A DNA stretch of 64,000 nt, from the NCBI GenBank assembly GCA_963457535.1, contig OY734803.1, positions 558,001 to 622,000 on the forward strand, read 5' to 3'. Position numbers and translations under genes: made by a program. This document shows, piece by piece, positions 56,163 through 64,000 of this stretch. Source of the DNA: JAHRAW01 sp028066695 (GTDB lineage: Bacteria > Pseudomonadota > Gammaproteobacteria > Arenicellales > Poriferihabitantaceae). The notes under the pieces were generated by a model. The model ran no database searches, was not told where the DNA came from, and saw only the letters and a program-made list of their open reading frames with translations. Within the stretch, counting starts at the first letter, position 1, and every line of letters begins with the position of its first letter.

Positions 56163-57302
56163 GTGAAAGTCGCGTTTTACGCGCCGATGAAATCGCCGCG
56201 CCACGAACGCCCGTCCGGCGACCGCCGCGTCGCGCGCGCCTTTCTCGGCGCATTGGAAGCGGCCGGCTGCGAAGTGGAACTCGCCAGCGAGTTGCGCGCA
56301 TGGGAGGGGCGCGGCGACGCCGAGGAGCAGGCGCGCATTGAAACACGCGGCAACGCCGAAGCCGCGCGCCTTGTCGCCGCTTACCGCGAATTGCCGCCGG
56401 CGAAACAGCCGGATTGCTGGTTCACCTACCACCTCTACCACAAAGCGCCGGACTGGCTCGGCGCGGCGGTGAGCGAATCGCTCGGCATCCCCTACGCGCT
56501 CGCCGAAGCCTCGCTCGCGCGCAAGCAGCGCGACGGCGCGTGGTCGCGCGGGTACGCGCAGTCGCTCGCGGCGGTGCGGCGCGCCGACTGCATTTTCAAT
56601 ATCAACTCGGCAGACCTCGCCGGACTGCGCGCGGTTGCGCGCGACGGTGCGCTGGTGCAACTTAAGCCGTTTCTGGACATGCCGCCGCCGCGCCAATCAA
56701 AAGAAGAAGCGCGCGCGCGCGTCGCCGCGCATGTTCCGCCGAAGCCGAATGCGGAGTGGCTATTGTGCGTGGCGATGATGCGGCACGGCGACAAGTTGGC
56801 GTCCTACCGCGTGCTCGCCGACGCGCTTGCGCATCTTTCGCGCGATGCGCATTTGTTGGTCGCCGGAGACGGGCCGGCCGAAGCCGAAGTGCGCGAGTTG
56901 TTTGCGCGCCGCGCGCCTGGCCGCGCGCACTTCCTCGGGCGCTGCGCGCGCGCGCGCGTGTTGGAATTGATGCGCGCTTGCGACTTGCTGGTGTGGCCGG
57001 CGTGCAACGAGGCGCTCGGCATGGCCGCGCTGGAAGCGCTCGGTTGCGGACTGCCAGTGGTCGCCGGGCGAAGCGGCGGCATCGGCGACATAGTCGCGCA
57101 CGGGGAGACCGGGTTGCTGGCCGCGCCGGGAGACGCGCGCGCGCTCGCCGATGCCGCGGCGCAATTGCTGGACGCGCCCGCGCGCCGCGAACAAATGGCC
57201 GCATCTTCGCTGGACGCGTTTCGGCGGCATCACCGCCTTGACGCGGCCGCCGAAATCATCGGCGCCGCGCTCGCGCGCGCGGCCGGCAAACCTGCGCCGT
57301 GA
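56163..57302 (+). CDS. Glycosyltransferase family 4 protein
   Basis: A 379-residue GT-B protein starting with GTG. MKVAFYAPMKSPRHERPSGDRR opens the family 4 N-terminal domain, here split as VAFYAPMKSP and SGDRRVARA. The donor-binding half shows ARVLELMRACDLLVWPACNE and ALGMAALEALGCGLPVVAG. It is 56 bp from the divergent panB. Acceptor unknown; a role in surface polysaccharide is likely given the other glycosyltransferase nearby. Confidence 0.88.
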   Translation: MKVAFYAPMKSPRHERPSGDRRVARAFLGALEAAGCEVELASELRAWEGRGDAEEQARIETRGNAEAARLVAAYRELPPAKQPDCWFTYHLYHKAPDWLGAAVSESLGIPYALAEASLARKQRDGAWSRGYAQSLAAVRRADCIFNINSADLAGLRAVARDGALVQLKPFLDMPPPRQSKEEARARVAAHVPPKPNAEWLLCVAMMRHGDKLASYRVLADALAHLSRDAHLLVAGDGPAEAEVRELFARRAPGRAHFLGRCARARVLELMRACDLLVWPACNEALGMAALEALGCGLPVVAGRSGGIGDIVAHGETGLLAAPGDARALADAAAQLLDAPARREQMAASSLDAFRRHHRLDAAAEIIGAALARAAGKPAP

Positions 57303-57345
57303 TAAAATAGCGCACCCGCCGCAAACCGAATAACGACATCCACAC

Positions 57346-57708
57346 ATGCAATCCGCCGATGCCGAATTCAGCGGCGACGAACTCGCCGTCATCCGCGAAA
57401 TGCTGGCGCAGCGTTACCGCAAGGAAATTGAAATCCACCTCGCCGACAGCGAAGTCTCGCTGGACCGGGAAACCGCCGCGACCTGCCCGACCGTCTACTG
57501 GCACGCGCGCGGCGCCAACTTTGTGGTGTTCAAACTCGCGCCGCAACGCTACCGCACGCAGTTTTTTTACACCCCGCACGAGCAATTTGGCACCGGCATA
57601 GACGAATACGCCGACATCGGCGAATGCGTCGCCGCCGCGCTGCAAACCCAGGCGGACCACGAGCGCGACCGCGCCGGCGCGCCGGTTGAAGAACCGAAGG
57701 AAAAATAA
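57346..57708 (+). CDS. Hypothetical protein upstream of pfp
   Basis: A 120-residue soluble protein of a family I do not recognise. It has a helical opening (SGDELAVIREMLAQRYRKE), then alternating strand-like segments (EIEIHLADSEVSL, NFVVFKLAPQRY) and an acidic end. No membrane segment or metal motif is seen. The stop is directly adjacent to the pfp start, so co-translation is likely. Confidence 0.7.
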   Translation: MQSADAEFSGDELAVIREMLAQRYRKEIEIHLADSEVSLDRETAATCPTVYWHARGANFVVFKLAPQRYRTQFFYTPHEQFGTGIDEYADIGECVAAALQTQADHERDRAGAPVEEPKEK

Positions 57709-58973
57709 ATGAGCAAAAAACAAAACGCGTTTTACGCGCAGTCCGGCGGCGTTACCGCGGTGATCAACGCCAGCGCGGCCGGCGTGATTGAAACCGCGCG
57801 CCGCCGCCGCGCGCGCATCGGCAAACTCTACGCCGGGCGCAACGGCATCATCGGCGCATTGCGCGAGGATTTGATTGACACCTCGCGCGAAAGCGCCGTG
57901 GCGATTCGCCGCCTGCGCCACACGCCGGCCGGCGCGTTCGGCTCGTGCCGCTACAAACTGCAAAGCCTTGACCAAAACCGCCGCGAATACGAGCGCCTGA
58001 TAGAGGTTTTTTCCGCGCACGACATCGGCTACTTTTTTTACAACGGCGGCGGCGACTCGGCCGACACCTGCCTGAAAATCTCCGAACTGTCGCGCCGCAT
58101 GAAATACCCGATCCGCGCGATTCACATTCCCAAGACGGTGGACAACGACCTCGCCGTGACCGACAACTGCCCGGGCTTCGGCTCGGTCGCAAAATATGTC
58201 GCGGCGTCCACGCGCGAGGCGAGTTTTGATGTCGCCTCCATGGCCGAAACTTCCACCAAGGTTTTCGTGCTGGAAGTGATGGGGCGGCACGCCGGCTGGA
58301 TCGCCGCGGCCGGCGCGATGGCCTCGGACGCGAAATGCGAAATCCCGGTGATCGTGCTGTTTCCGGAAGTTCCGTTAACCGCGAAGCGTTTTTGGCGGAA
58401 GTGAAGCGCAAGGTGCGCGCGCACGGCTACGCATCGGTGGTCGTGTCCGAAGGCGTGCGCGGCGCCGACGGAAAGTTTTTATCCGAGCGCGGCCTGCGCG
58501 ACGCGTTCGGCCACGCCCAACTCGGCGGCGCCGCGCCGGTGGTCGCGGAGATGGTGAAACAGGAATTGAATTACAAATACCACTGGGCGGTCGCCGATTA
58601 CCTGCAGCGCTCGGCGCGGCACATCGCATCGCGCACCGATGTGGAGCAGGCCTACGCGGTCGGCAAGGCCGCGGTGGAAATGGCGCTGGCCGGCGGCAAC
58701 GCGCTGATGCCGGCGATCGTGCGCACCAGCAACCGCCCCTACCGCTGGAAAATCGCCGCGGCAAACCTGCGGCGCGTCGCCAATGTGGAAAAGAAACTCC
58801 CGAAAAATTTCATCAGCGCCAACGGCTTCGGCATCACCGCGCGCTGCCGCGCCTACCTCGCGCCGCTGATGCGCGGCGAAGACCCGCCGCCCTACCGCGA
58901 CGGCCTGCCCGACTACGCGCGCCTGAAAAACGCGCCGGTGAAGAAAAAACTGAAAGGGGAGTTCGCGCTGTGA
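57709..58973 (+). pseudogene. pfp: Pyrophosphate-dependent 6-phosphofructokinase, frameshifted
   Basis: Interconverts fructose-6-phosphate and fructose-1,6-bisphosphate with pyrophosphate, in glycolysis and gluconeogenesis. The first 231 codons run from 57709 to a stop at 58402; the rest continues in another frame to 58973. YNGGGDSADTC and HIPKTVDNDLA are visible; Lys in PKTVDND, in place of the Gly of ATP enzymes, marks the PPi type. The family segment FPEIPFDREAF appears broken: one frame reads FPEVPL and the other NREAFLAEV. One additional T in the T run at 58375-58376 would give FPEVPFNREAF and a normal ~421-residue protein. An indel error or a real lesion is possible. Confidence 0.88.
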
Positions 58974-59158
58974 CGCCGGAGCGCGCGCGCGAATTGCTGG
59001 CGGTGCAGGCCAACTTCGGCGGCGGCTACAACCGCAACGCCGCGAAATTAATCCTGGACGAAGTCGCCCGCGAACACGGCCGCGAAACCGCGGACGCGCT
59101 GATCACGGAGTTGGAGTTGGACAGGGTGTTTGGGTTTGTGGCGGGGGAGGAGGGATAG
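58970..59158 (+). CDS. Small hypothetical protein coupled to pfp
   Basis: A 62-residue protein with a GTG start overlapping the pfp stop. It has an amphipathic helical pattern with a central FGGGYNRNAAKLILDEV. No cysteine, signal or membrane segment. The coupled start suggests a real gene; function unknown. Confidence 0.6.
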   Translation: MTPERARELLAVQANFGGGYNRNAAKLILDEVAREHGRETADALITELELDRVFGFVAGEEG

Positions 59159-59166
59159 AGTGGAAA

Positions 59167-60588
59167 CTATCCCTTGCCTTGCCAAACATTCAGAAAAAGT
59201 TTGACATCACCAGTCAACCCCTCAATGATGGCTTTTCGCTTGCCTGAATCAGACATGCAAGCGAAAAATTTCTCCCCAAGTTTGTCCGAGAAGAGTTTGT
59301 CCTCGCGGCATACTCCTTTCACTTTCGAGTAGGCATAGCCCAAAGGAAAACCGATGTCTTTTTTGGGGTTGGCAGATTGCTCCCAAGCAAAATCCGCGCG
59401 CTCACATGCCTTTTTCACTCGCTCTTTGTGCTCGGAGAGATCCTCTTCGTATTTCGACAAAAACTCGCTGTTTTTGTCGTCCACAATGGAGAAGCCATAA
59501 AATAAACCTATGTCCGTGACGATCGAGAAGAAAATTTCAGAACTGTCATCTTTCCGGCCGAGCGAAAACGCCAAACCATGTCGTTTGTATACGCTGTACT
59601 GCTTTCCGAGTGCATCCTTGAACTCTTGCACATCAGTGTAAAATGCCAGATTTGCCTCACCGCCACCGGCAACATACTGCACATTCTGTACTTTCAGACT
59701 GGAAATTGCATCTTTCAGTTCGCTCCAAAAACGAAACAGAGCATCTTTCTTGAAAGCGGAGATGGCTTGCTCCAACTCAGGAACAATATCGTAGTTTTTC
59801 CAAAGAATATCGTTGGATTTCATAATGAACTTCTGGTCGATGGTTTGGTTGGTGAGTTTCTTCAGCAACGACTGATACTGAAACAGTGTCTCGTGAATGT
59901 GCCGAGCGAGACCGCGCACTTTCACGCATTCTGCAACCCACTCTACCACATTTTTTGAGTAGGAAAGGCACAGCACTTTTTCTTTGCTGATTTTTTCGCA
60001 GTCGGGCTGTTCGTTTCGGGGCTGTTCGTCTCCGAAAAGCGTGTAGTCGCCCGGCTCATGGCCGTCCAGCGTGAGATAGACGACCGCAAAGTTGTTATTG
60101 CTGTTTTTATTATTGCCAAATTTTTTCTTGGTTTTTTTCTTGGCATAGTCATAATACCGCCCAAGTTGGCGCTTTTGGTCGGCAGCATAGATTTTGTTCT
60201 CTATGACAATGCACTTCTTGTCATTTTCGATCAGGATGTCAATACGGCCGAGACCGCCAGTATCCGCCTCGGCGGAAACCTCGAAAAACTCCAATTCGCC
60301 ATCCGTCATTCCCGGCAATTTTTTCGGAAATTTCTTCCGCAACATATCAAAAAACAACCGCAGAAAAACCGCCCCGCACGAATGCGAGCCTTTAGGATTC
60401 AAAAACTCGGCCAGAAACGCGGAATGCGTCTTCACTTCATTGCTCTCCACATCCAACACCGAAAAAATATTGAAGCGCGCGCCGGTTTCGGCGGCGACTT
60501 CATCATGCTTTTTCTTCAGTTTCCGGAACTCCCCGAAAAAATCCGAAAAGCGCTTGTTGGAAAAATTATGCTCGCAATTCGCCGACAT
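59167..60588 (-). CDS. PD-(D/E)XK nuclease family protein
   Basis: A 473-residue protein of the PDDEXK_20-like group. The nuclease core is near the N-terminus: VKTHSAFLAEFLNPKGSHS (about 52-70) is the family's opening, then RIDILIENDKKCIVIENKI gives Asp117 and the Glu130-x-Lys132 pair, and DQKRQLGRYYDYA fits the QxxxY motif. The remaining ~320 residues are mixed and unassigned. The gene is less GC-rich than pfp or hppA and lies beside a toxin-antitoxin pair. In many genomes this family is found in defence or mobile contexts. It starts two bases after the HTH gene ends. Confidence 0.82.
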   Translation of the reverse strand: MSANCEHNFSNKRFSDFFGEFRKLKKKHDEVAAETGARFNIFSVLDVESNEVKTHSAFLAEFLNPKGSHSCGAVFLRLFFDMLRKKFPKKLPGMTDGELEFFEVSAEADTGGLGRIDILIENDKKCIVIENKIYAADQKRQLGRYYDYAKKKTKKKFGNNKNSNNNFAVVYLTLDGHEPGDYTLFGDEQPRNEQPDCEKISKEKVLCLSYSKNVVEWVAECVKVRGLARHIHETLFQYQSLLKKLTNQTIDQKFIMKSNDILWKNYDIVPELEQAISAFKKDALFRFWSELKDAISSLKVQNVQYVAGGGEANLAFYTDVQEFKDALGKQYSVYKRHGLAFSLGRKDDSSEIFFSIVTDIGLFYGFSIVDDKNSEFLSKYEEDLSEHKERVKKACERADFAWEQSANPKKDIGFPLGYAYSKVKGVCREDKLFSDKLGEKFFACMSDSGKRKAIIEGLTGDVKLFLNVWQGKG

Positions 60589-60589
60589 A

Positions 60590-61057
60590 TCACGCAACCA
60601 ACCGATACGCGCCGGGGTTTGCCGCATTGATGCGGATGCGCCGCGCGGCGCCGCTTTTGACGCCGGCAAAAGTTTCCCACTTATCGACGCTTTCTTTCAG
60701 GTCCACATTTTTCAGCCCCAGTTTGGCGGTCGCGATAAACCGAATCAGCACATCAACCGCCCCATCCGGCGCGCTATGCCCATGCTCCCAGCGCGCGACG
60801 GTTGCGGTTTCGCGGCGGACCAGCCGGCCGAATTCTTCCCGGGTCAATCCCATCTCGGAGCGCAGGAAGCGAATCTCGGGCCCGCGCAGGGCGCGGCCGG
60901 ACATCACAATTGCCTGTGAAATGAGTTGATGCAGGCGCCTGACCTTTGGAATGATGAAAGTGTCGTTTCCCGCATCGTCGCGAACGCGAAAGCATTCAAT
61001 CCAAATGTTGGGAAGCCCGCATTCGGTGTAATGGTGTCGGACAAGTTTTTTGCTCAT
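60590..61057 (-). CDS. HTH-type antitoxin/regulator (XRE-like)
   Basis: A 155-residue protein with a central XRE-like helix-turn-helix: LRSEMGLTREEFGRLVRRE followed by TATVARWEHG (about residues 69-97). The N-terminal region (CGLPNIWIEC) resembles MqsA-type antitoxins without a clear zinc site. Its start overlaps the stop of the upstream DUF4258 gene by four bases. The toxin-first order is like HigBA and MqsRA. It would bind the pair's promoter and neutralise the toxin. Confidence 0.8.
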   Translation of the reverse strand: MSKKLVRHHYTECGLPNIWIECFRVRDDAGNDTFIIPKVRRLHQLISQAIVMSGRALRGPEIRFLRSEMGLTREEFGRLVRRETATVARWEHGHSAPDGAVDVLIRFIATAKLGLKNVDLKESVDKWETFAGVKSGAARRIRINAANPGAYRLVA

Positions 61058-61392
61058 CGCAAATCTTTCCACATGACGGTGACAATTTTGACTGCCGGTT
61101 TGCCGGGATCGGGGATGACGATCAAACAAATTTCGCGGCCGCCCCAACTTGGGTTTTTACCACAAATTTTGTATTTGCAGTAGCCGGCGCGTTTGGTCTC
61201 TTCGGGTTGCCCGGCAATACGGCCATGCTCAAGAACATACCACACATCGGGGATTACGATATCCCGCTTTTTCATGCGCGCTTTTGCATGGCTGGTATAC
61301 GCCACAGTAAAACGGGCGACATCACGCACATACGCGCGAATGCGTTTTTCCGCATCCCCGACAGACCAACATCCGTGCCGCGCCTTTGCCAT
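61054..61392 (-). CDS. DUF4258-like toxin
   Basis: A 112-residue basic protein. TSHAKARMKKRDIVIPDVWYVLEHG matches the DUF4258 opening (HAKARMKKRDI and DVWYVLEHG), and the strand-rich end (YKICGKNP, ICLIVIPDPG, VKIVTVMWKD) fits the RelE/MqsR-like mRNA-interferase fold. It overlaps the HTH gene by four bases. Toxin activity is inferred from the family and the pairing. Confidence 0.78.
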   Translation of the reverse strand: MAKARHGCWSVGDAEKRIRAYVRDVARFTVAYTSHAKARMKKRDIVIPDVWYVLEHGRIAGQPEETKRAGYCKYKICGKNPSWGGREICLIVIPDPGKPAVKIVTVMWKDLR

Positions 61393-61449
61393 GCCGCGAA
61401 TATAGCATGACTCCGGACAAACGCAGGGACGATGTCACCGCTTCCCCCC

Positions 61450-63486
61450 TCAAACCCCCAACAACGGCGCGATCACCAGACTCACGATCGCCATAACATT
61501 GATCAGGATGTTCATGGACGGGCCCGAAGTGTCCTTGAACGGATCGCCGACGGTGTCGCCGACTACTGCCGCCGCGTGCGCGTCGGAGCCTTTGCCACCG
61601 AGGTTGCCTTTTTCAATGTATTTTTTTGCGTTGTCCCAGGCGCCGCCGGCGTTTGCCATGGTGAGCGCCATCAGCACGCAGCCGAGCAGCGCGCCGGCGA
61701 GCATGCCGCCGAGGGCGGTCGCGCCGAGGGCGAAGCCGACCACGGCCGGCGCGGCGACCGCGAGCACGCCGGGCGGAATCATCCGCTTCAGCGCGGCCTG
61801 CGTGGCGATGTCCACGCAGCGGTCCGAATCCGGCTCGGCCTTGCCTTCCATCAGGCCCGGCGTCTCGCGGAATTGGCGGCGGATTTCATGAATCATGTCA
61901 AACGCCGCGCGCCCGACCGCGCGCATGGTCATGCTGGAAACCAGAAACGGAAAAATTCCGCCGAGAAAAAGTCCGGCGAGAACGCGCGGATCGCTGATGC
62001 GCAGCACGAAACCCGGATGCGCCTGCGCGACCGTTTCTATGAACGCCGAGATGATCGCCAATGCGGCGAGCGCGGCCGCGCCGATGGCGAAGCCTTTGCC
62101 GATGGCCGCGGTGGTGTTGCCGAGTTCGTCCAGCGAGTCGGTGATGCCGCGCACTTCTTCGCCGAGCCCGGCCATCTCGGCCAGGCCGCCGGCGTTGTCG
62201 GCGACCGGGCCGTATGCGTCAATCGCCATGGTGATGCCGACCGTGGCGAGCATGCCGACCGCGGCGATGCCCACGCCGTAAAGCCCGGTGAAGGCGCTCG
62301 CGCTCAAAATAATTCCGCTGATGATCAGCAGCGGCGCGACCACCGATTCCATGCCGACCGCGAGTCCGCTGATCATCACCGTCGCCGGCCCGGTCTCGCC
62401 GCTCTTGGCGATTTCGCGCACCGGTTTTCCGCCGGTGTAATACTCGGTGATCAGTCCGATGCCGATGCCGCCGAGCGCGCCGGCGACCACCGCGAACCAC
62501 ACTTCCACGCCGATGCCCATCCAGCGAATCAGCGCGTAGGCCGCGGCGATGAACAGAAGCGGCGCGCCGATGGTGCCGATGCGAAGCGCCAGGCCCGGCG
62601 CGCGCGCGGTGTTCATGCGCACCAATTGAATGCCGCAGATGGAGGCGACGATTCCGAGCGAGGCGAGCGCGAGCGGCAGGAACATCAAATCTTCGCGCGC
62701 GCCGAGAACCGCCAGCACATCCGGCGACAGCGTCGCGGCGATGGCGATGGAGGCGATCATGGAGCCGCAATACGATTCAAAAATGTCCGAGCCCATGCCG
62801 GCGACATCGCCGACGTTGTCGCCGACATTGTCGGCGATGACGCCCGGGTTGCGCGGGTCGTCCTCGGGAATGCCGGCTTCAACTTTGCCGACCAAGTCGG
62901 CGCCGACATCGGCGCTCTTGGTGAAGATGCCGCCGCCGACGCGCGAGAACAATGCGACCGAAGACGCGCCCATGCCGAAGCCGTGAATCACATGCGAGGT
63001 GTGCGGGTCGCCGCCGAAAAACAAATAGAGAACGCCCAGTCCGAGCAGGCCCATCGCGGCGACGCACAGCCCCATGATGGAGCCGCCGAAAAACGCCACG
63101 GTGAGCGCGCCGCCGGCGCCTTCGGTTTGCGCGGCGGTGGTGGTGCGCACATTGGCGCGGGTCGCCGAATACATGCCGATGTAGCCGGCGATGCCCGAGC
63201 AAAACGCGCCGACCAGAAACGCGCTCATGGTGCGCGGCCCCAGTTCCGAGAACCAGATCAACCCGGCGACCACCGCGACGAAGGCCGCGAGGTAGGTGTA
63301 TTCGGTGCGCATGAAGACCATCGCGCCGTGGTGAATTTTGTCGGCGATGTCCACCAGTTTCCCCTCGCCGGCCGGGCGGCGCAGGATCAGGCGGTAGAGG
63401 GTCCAGGCGATGATCAGCCCGAACGCGCCCAGCGCGAGCGGGATGAAAGCGTTGGTGGACAGGGCGTCAAAATCTAGGGCGGGCAT
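61450..63486 (-). CDS. hppA: Membrane-bound ion-translocating pyrophosphatase
   Basis: Hydrolyses pyrophosphate and pumps ions (H+ or Na+) across the inner membrane. 678 residues with about 16 spans. The pyrophosphate site is intact, including DVGADLVGKVEAGIPEDDP and NVGDNVGDVAGMG. GNTTAAIGKGFAIG carries Ala where K+-independent enzymes have Lys, indicating the K+-stimulated type. I cannot tell H+ from Na+ with confidence. AGGAG lies just before the ATG. Together with pfp it points to a pyrophosphate-based energy economy. Confidence 0.96.
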   Translation of the reverse strand: MPALDFDALSTNAFIPLALGAFGLIIAWTLYRLILRRPAGEGKLVDIADKIHHGAMVFMRTEYTYLAAFVAVVAGLIWFSELGPRTMSAFLVGAFCSGIAGYIGMYSATRANVRTTTAAQTEGAGGALTVAFFGGSIMGLCVAAMGLLGLGVLYLFFGGDPHTSHVIHGFGMGASSVALFSRVGGGIFTKSADVGADLVGKVEAGIPEDDPRNPGVIADNVGDNVGDVAGMGSDIFESYCGSMIASIAIAATLSPDVLAVLGAREDLMFLPLALASLGIVASICGIQLVRMNTARAPGLALRIGTIGAPLLFIAAAYALIRWMGIGVEVWFAVVAGALGGIGIGLITEYYTGGKPVREIAKSGETGPATVMISGLAVGMESVVAPLLIISGIILSASAFTGLYGVGIAAVGMLATVGITMAIDAYGPVADNAGGLAEMAGLGEEVRGITDSLDELGNTTAAIGKGFAIGAAALAALAIISAFIETVAQAHPGFVLRISDPRVLAGLFLGGIFPFLVSSMTMRAVGRAAFDMIHEIRRQFRETPGLMEGKAEPDSDRCVDIATQAALKRMIPPGVLAVAAPAVVGFALGATALGGMLAGALLGCVLMALTMANAGGAWDNAKKYIEKGNLGGKGSDAHAAAVVGDTVGDPFKDTSGPSMNILINVMAIVSLVIAPLLGV

Positions 63487-63606
63487 GGGGTTGCTCCTTT
63501 TTGGTGATGGGTTGGGTGGGGCGGGAATATAGCGGGGGTTTGGGTTTTATGCAAGTGGATTTTGCATCAAACCCCGACTGCATAAAAGCGCGCAAGACGA
63601 ATTGTC

Positions 63607-64000
63607 TTACTCGTTTTGTGCTTTGCGACGGTCGATTTCTTCCAGTCGTTTTTCCGCTTCTTTTTTTGCGGAATTGACTTCGACTTTGTTCAGCAACAAG
63701 GTGGAGTGCATATATGGTTCGTGCAGTGCCCAAACCGCGGTTTCATTGCCGTTCACACTGGCAATAGTTAACCAAATGTACCCCTCGCGCACATCCCCGA
63801 TGACTCCTACGCCAGCGAAATATGCAAGGCCCAACATGAGTTGCGCGTCCGCATTGCCTTTTTCGGCCGCCGTGCGCCACCAACGCACCCCTTCGCGCGA
63901 ATTCTGATCAATGCCGTTGCCAACCCAGTAAGCCATGCCCAGATTAACCTGCGCTTCAGCATCTCCCCGCTCGGCTTCGACGCGCCACTTTTTGACTTCC
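63607..64000 (-). CDS. Sel1-repeat protein, C-terminal end (5' partial)
   Basis: The frame continues to the window edge, so the gene begins outside. The visible ~131 residues contain Sel1-like (TPR-like) repeats: EAERGDAEAQVNLGMAYW, then TAAEKGNADAQLMLGLAYFAG, followed by a less regular repeat and a charged C-terminal helix (KKEAEKRLEEIDRRKAQNE). Such repeats mediate protein contacts. The sequence is less GC-rich than hppA. No function is assigned. Confidence 0.85.
   Translation of the reverse strand, partial: EVKKWRVEAERGDAEAQVNLGMAYWVGNGIDQNSREGVRWWRTAAEKGNADAQLMLGLAYFAGVGVIGDVREGYIWLTIASVNGNETAVWALHEPYMHSTLLLNKVEVNSAKKEAEKRLEEIDRRKAQNE

Noticed and set aside
61432..63477. Long open frame opposite hppA
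   Set aside because: Low-complexity Arg/Ala/His composition and complete overlap with a certain membrane pyrophosphatase.

Overview
The window is 64 kb of GC-rich, gene-dense bacterial chromosome, read as an uncultured gammaproteobacterium. This rests on a Gram-negative envelope (BamD lipoprotein, DsbD, periplasmic binding proteins), proteobacterial arrangements (dut next to coaBC, radC, groES-groEL, parC, rluD, nadC, panB) and tight operons with many ATGA overlaps. The taxon is an inference; there is no rRNA gene here. I see no tRNA, rRNA, insertion sequence or CRISPR array. No gap between genes exceeds about 300 bp.

Layout. 0-3.6 kb: end of a dockerin/Ig-like secreted protein, dut, coaBC, radC, cob(I)alamin adenosyltransferase. 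3.7-5.0 kb: an AT-richer DNA methyltransferase with an overlapping partner that may be its restriction enzyme. 5.1-11.6 kb: heterotetrameric sarcosine oxidase soxBDAG plus an MFS transporter. 11.6-16.3 kb: comEC and groESL, with a bidirectional terminator between them and a CIRCE operator/promoter in front of groES. 16.4-22.4 kb: fxsA, a hydrolase, dsbD and a TlpA-like thioredoxin, a LysE exporter, moaE-moaD and moaB. 22.5-33.2 kb: parC, purC, an orphan methylase, bamD, rluD, nadC, an acyl-CoA ligase, thrC, a membrane ClpP-like protein. 33.8-38.3 kb: a polyamine-type ABC importer. 38.6-47.2 kb: a peptide-type ABC importer whose two ATPases are fused and whose binding-protein gene carries a frameshift. 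Two unrelated genes lie between its binding protein and its permeases. 47.5-53.1 kb: an accessory island with a Fic protein and a five-gene motor-like operon. 53.2-59.2 kb: FkbM methyltransferase, two glycosyltransferases, panB, a frameshifted PPi-dependent phosphofructokinase, small proteins. 59.2-61.4 kb: PD-(D/E)XK nuclease and a toxin-antitoxin pair. 61.5-64 kb: membrane pyrophosphatase and the end of a Sel1-repeat protein.

The metabolic theme is use of methylated amines, polyamines and peptides (sarcosine oxidase and two importers), with pyrophosphate-based energy economy (H+-pyrophosphatase and PPi-phosphofructokinase).

The best candidate for an undescribed system is 48630-53135. It encodes a four-helix coiled-coil membrane protein, a secreted von Willebrand A-like protein, a MotA/ExbB-like channel protein with a long helical tail, a MotB/ExbD-like single-span protein with a coiled coil, and a small basic protein. 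The layout recalls ion-driven motor defence systems such as Zorya, but the canonical ZorC/ZorD partners and a recognisable peptidoglycan-binding OmpA domain are not seen.
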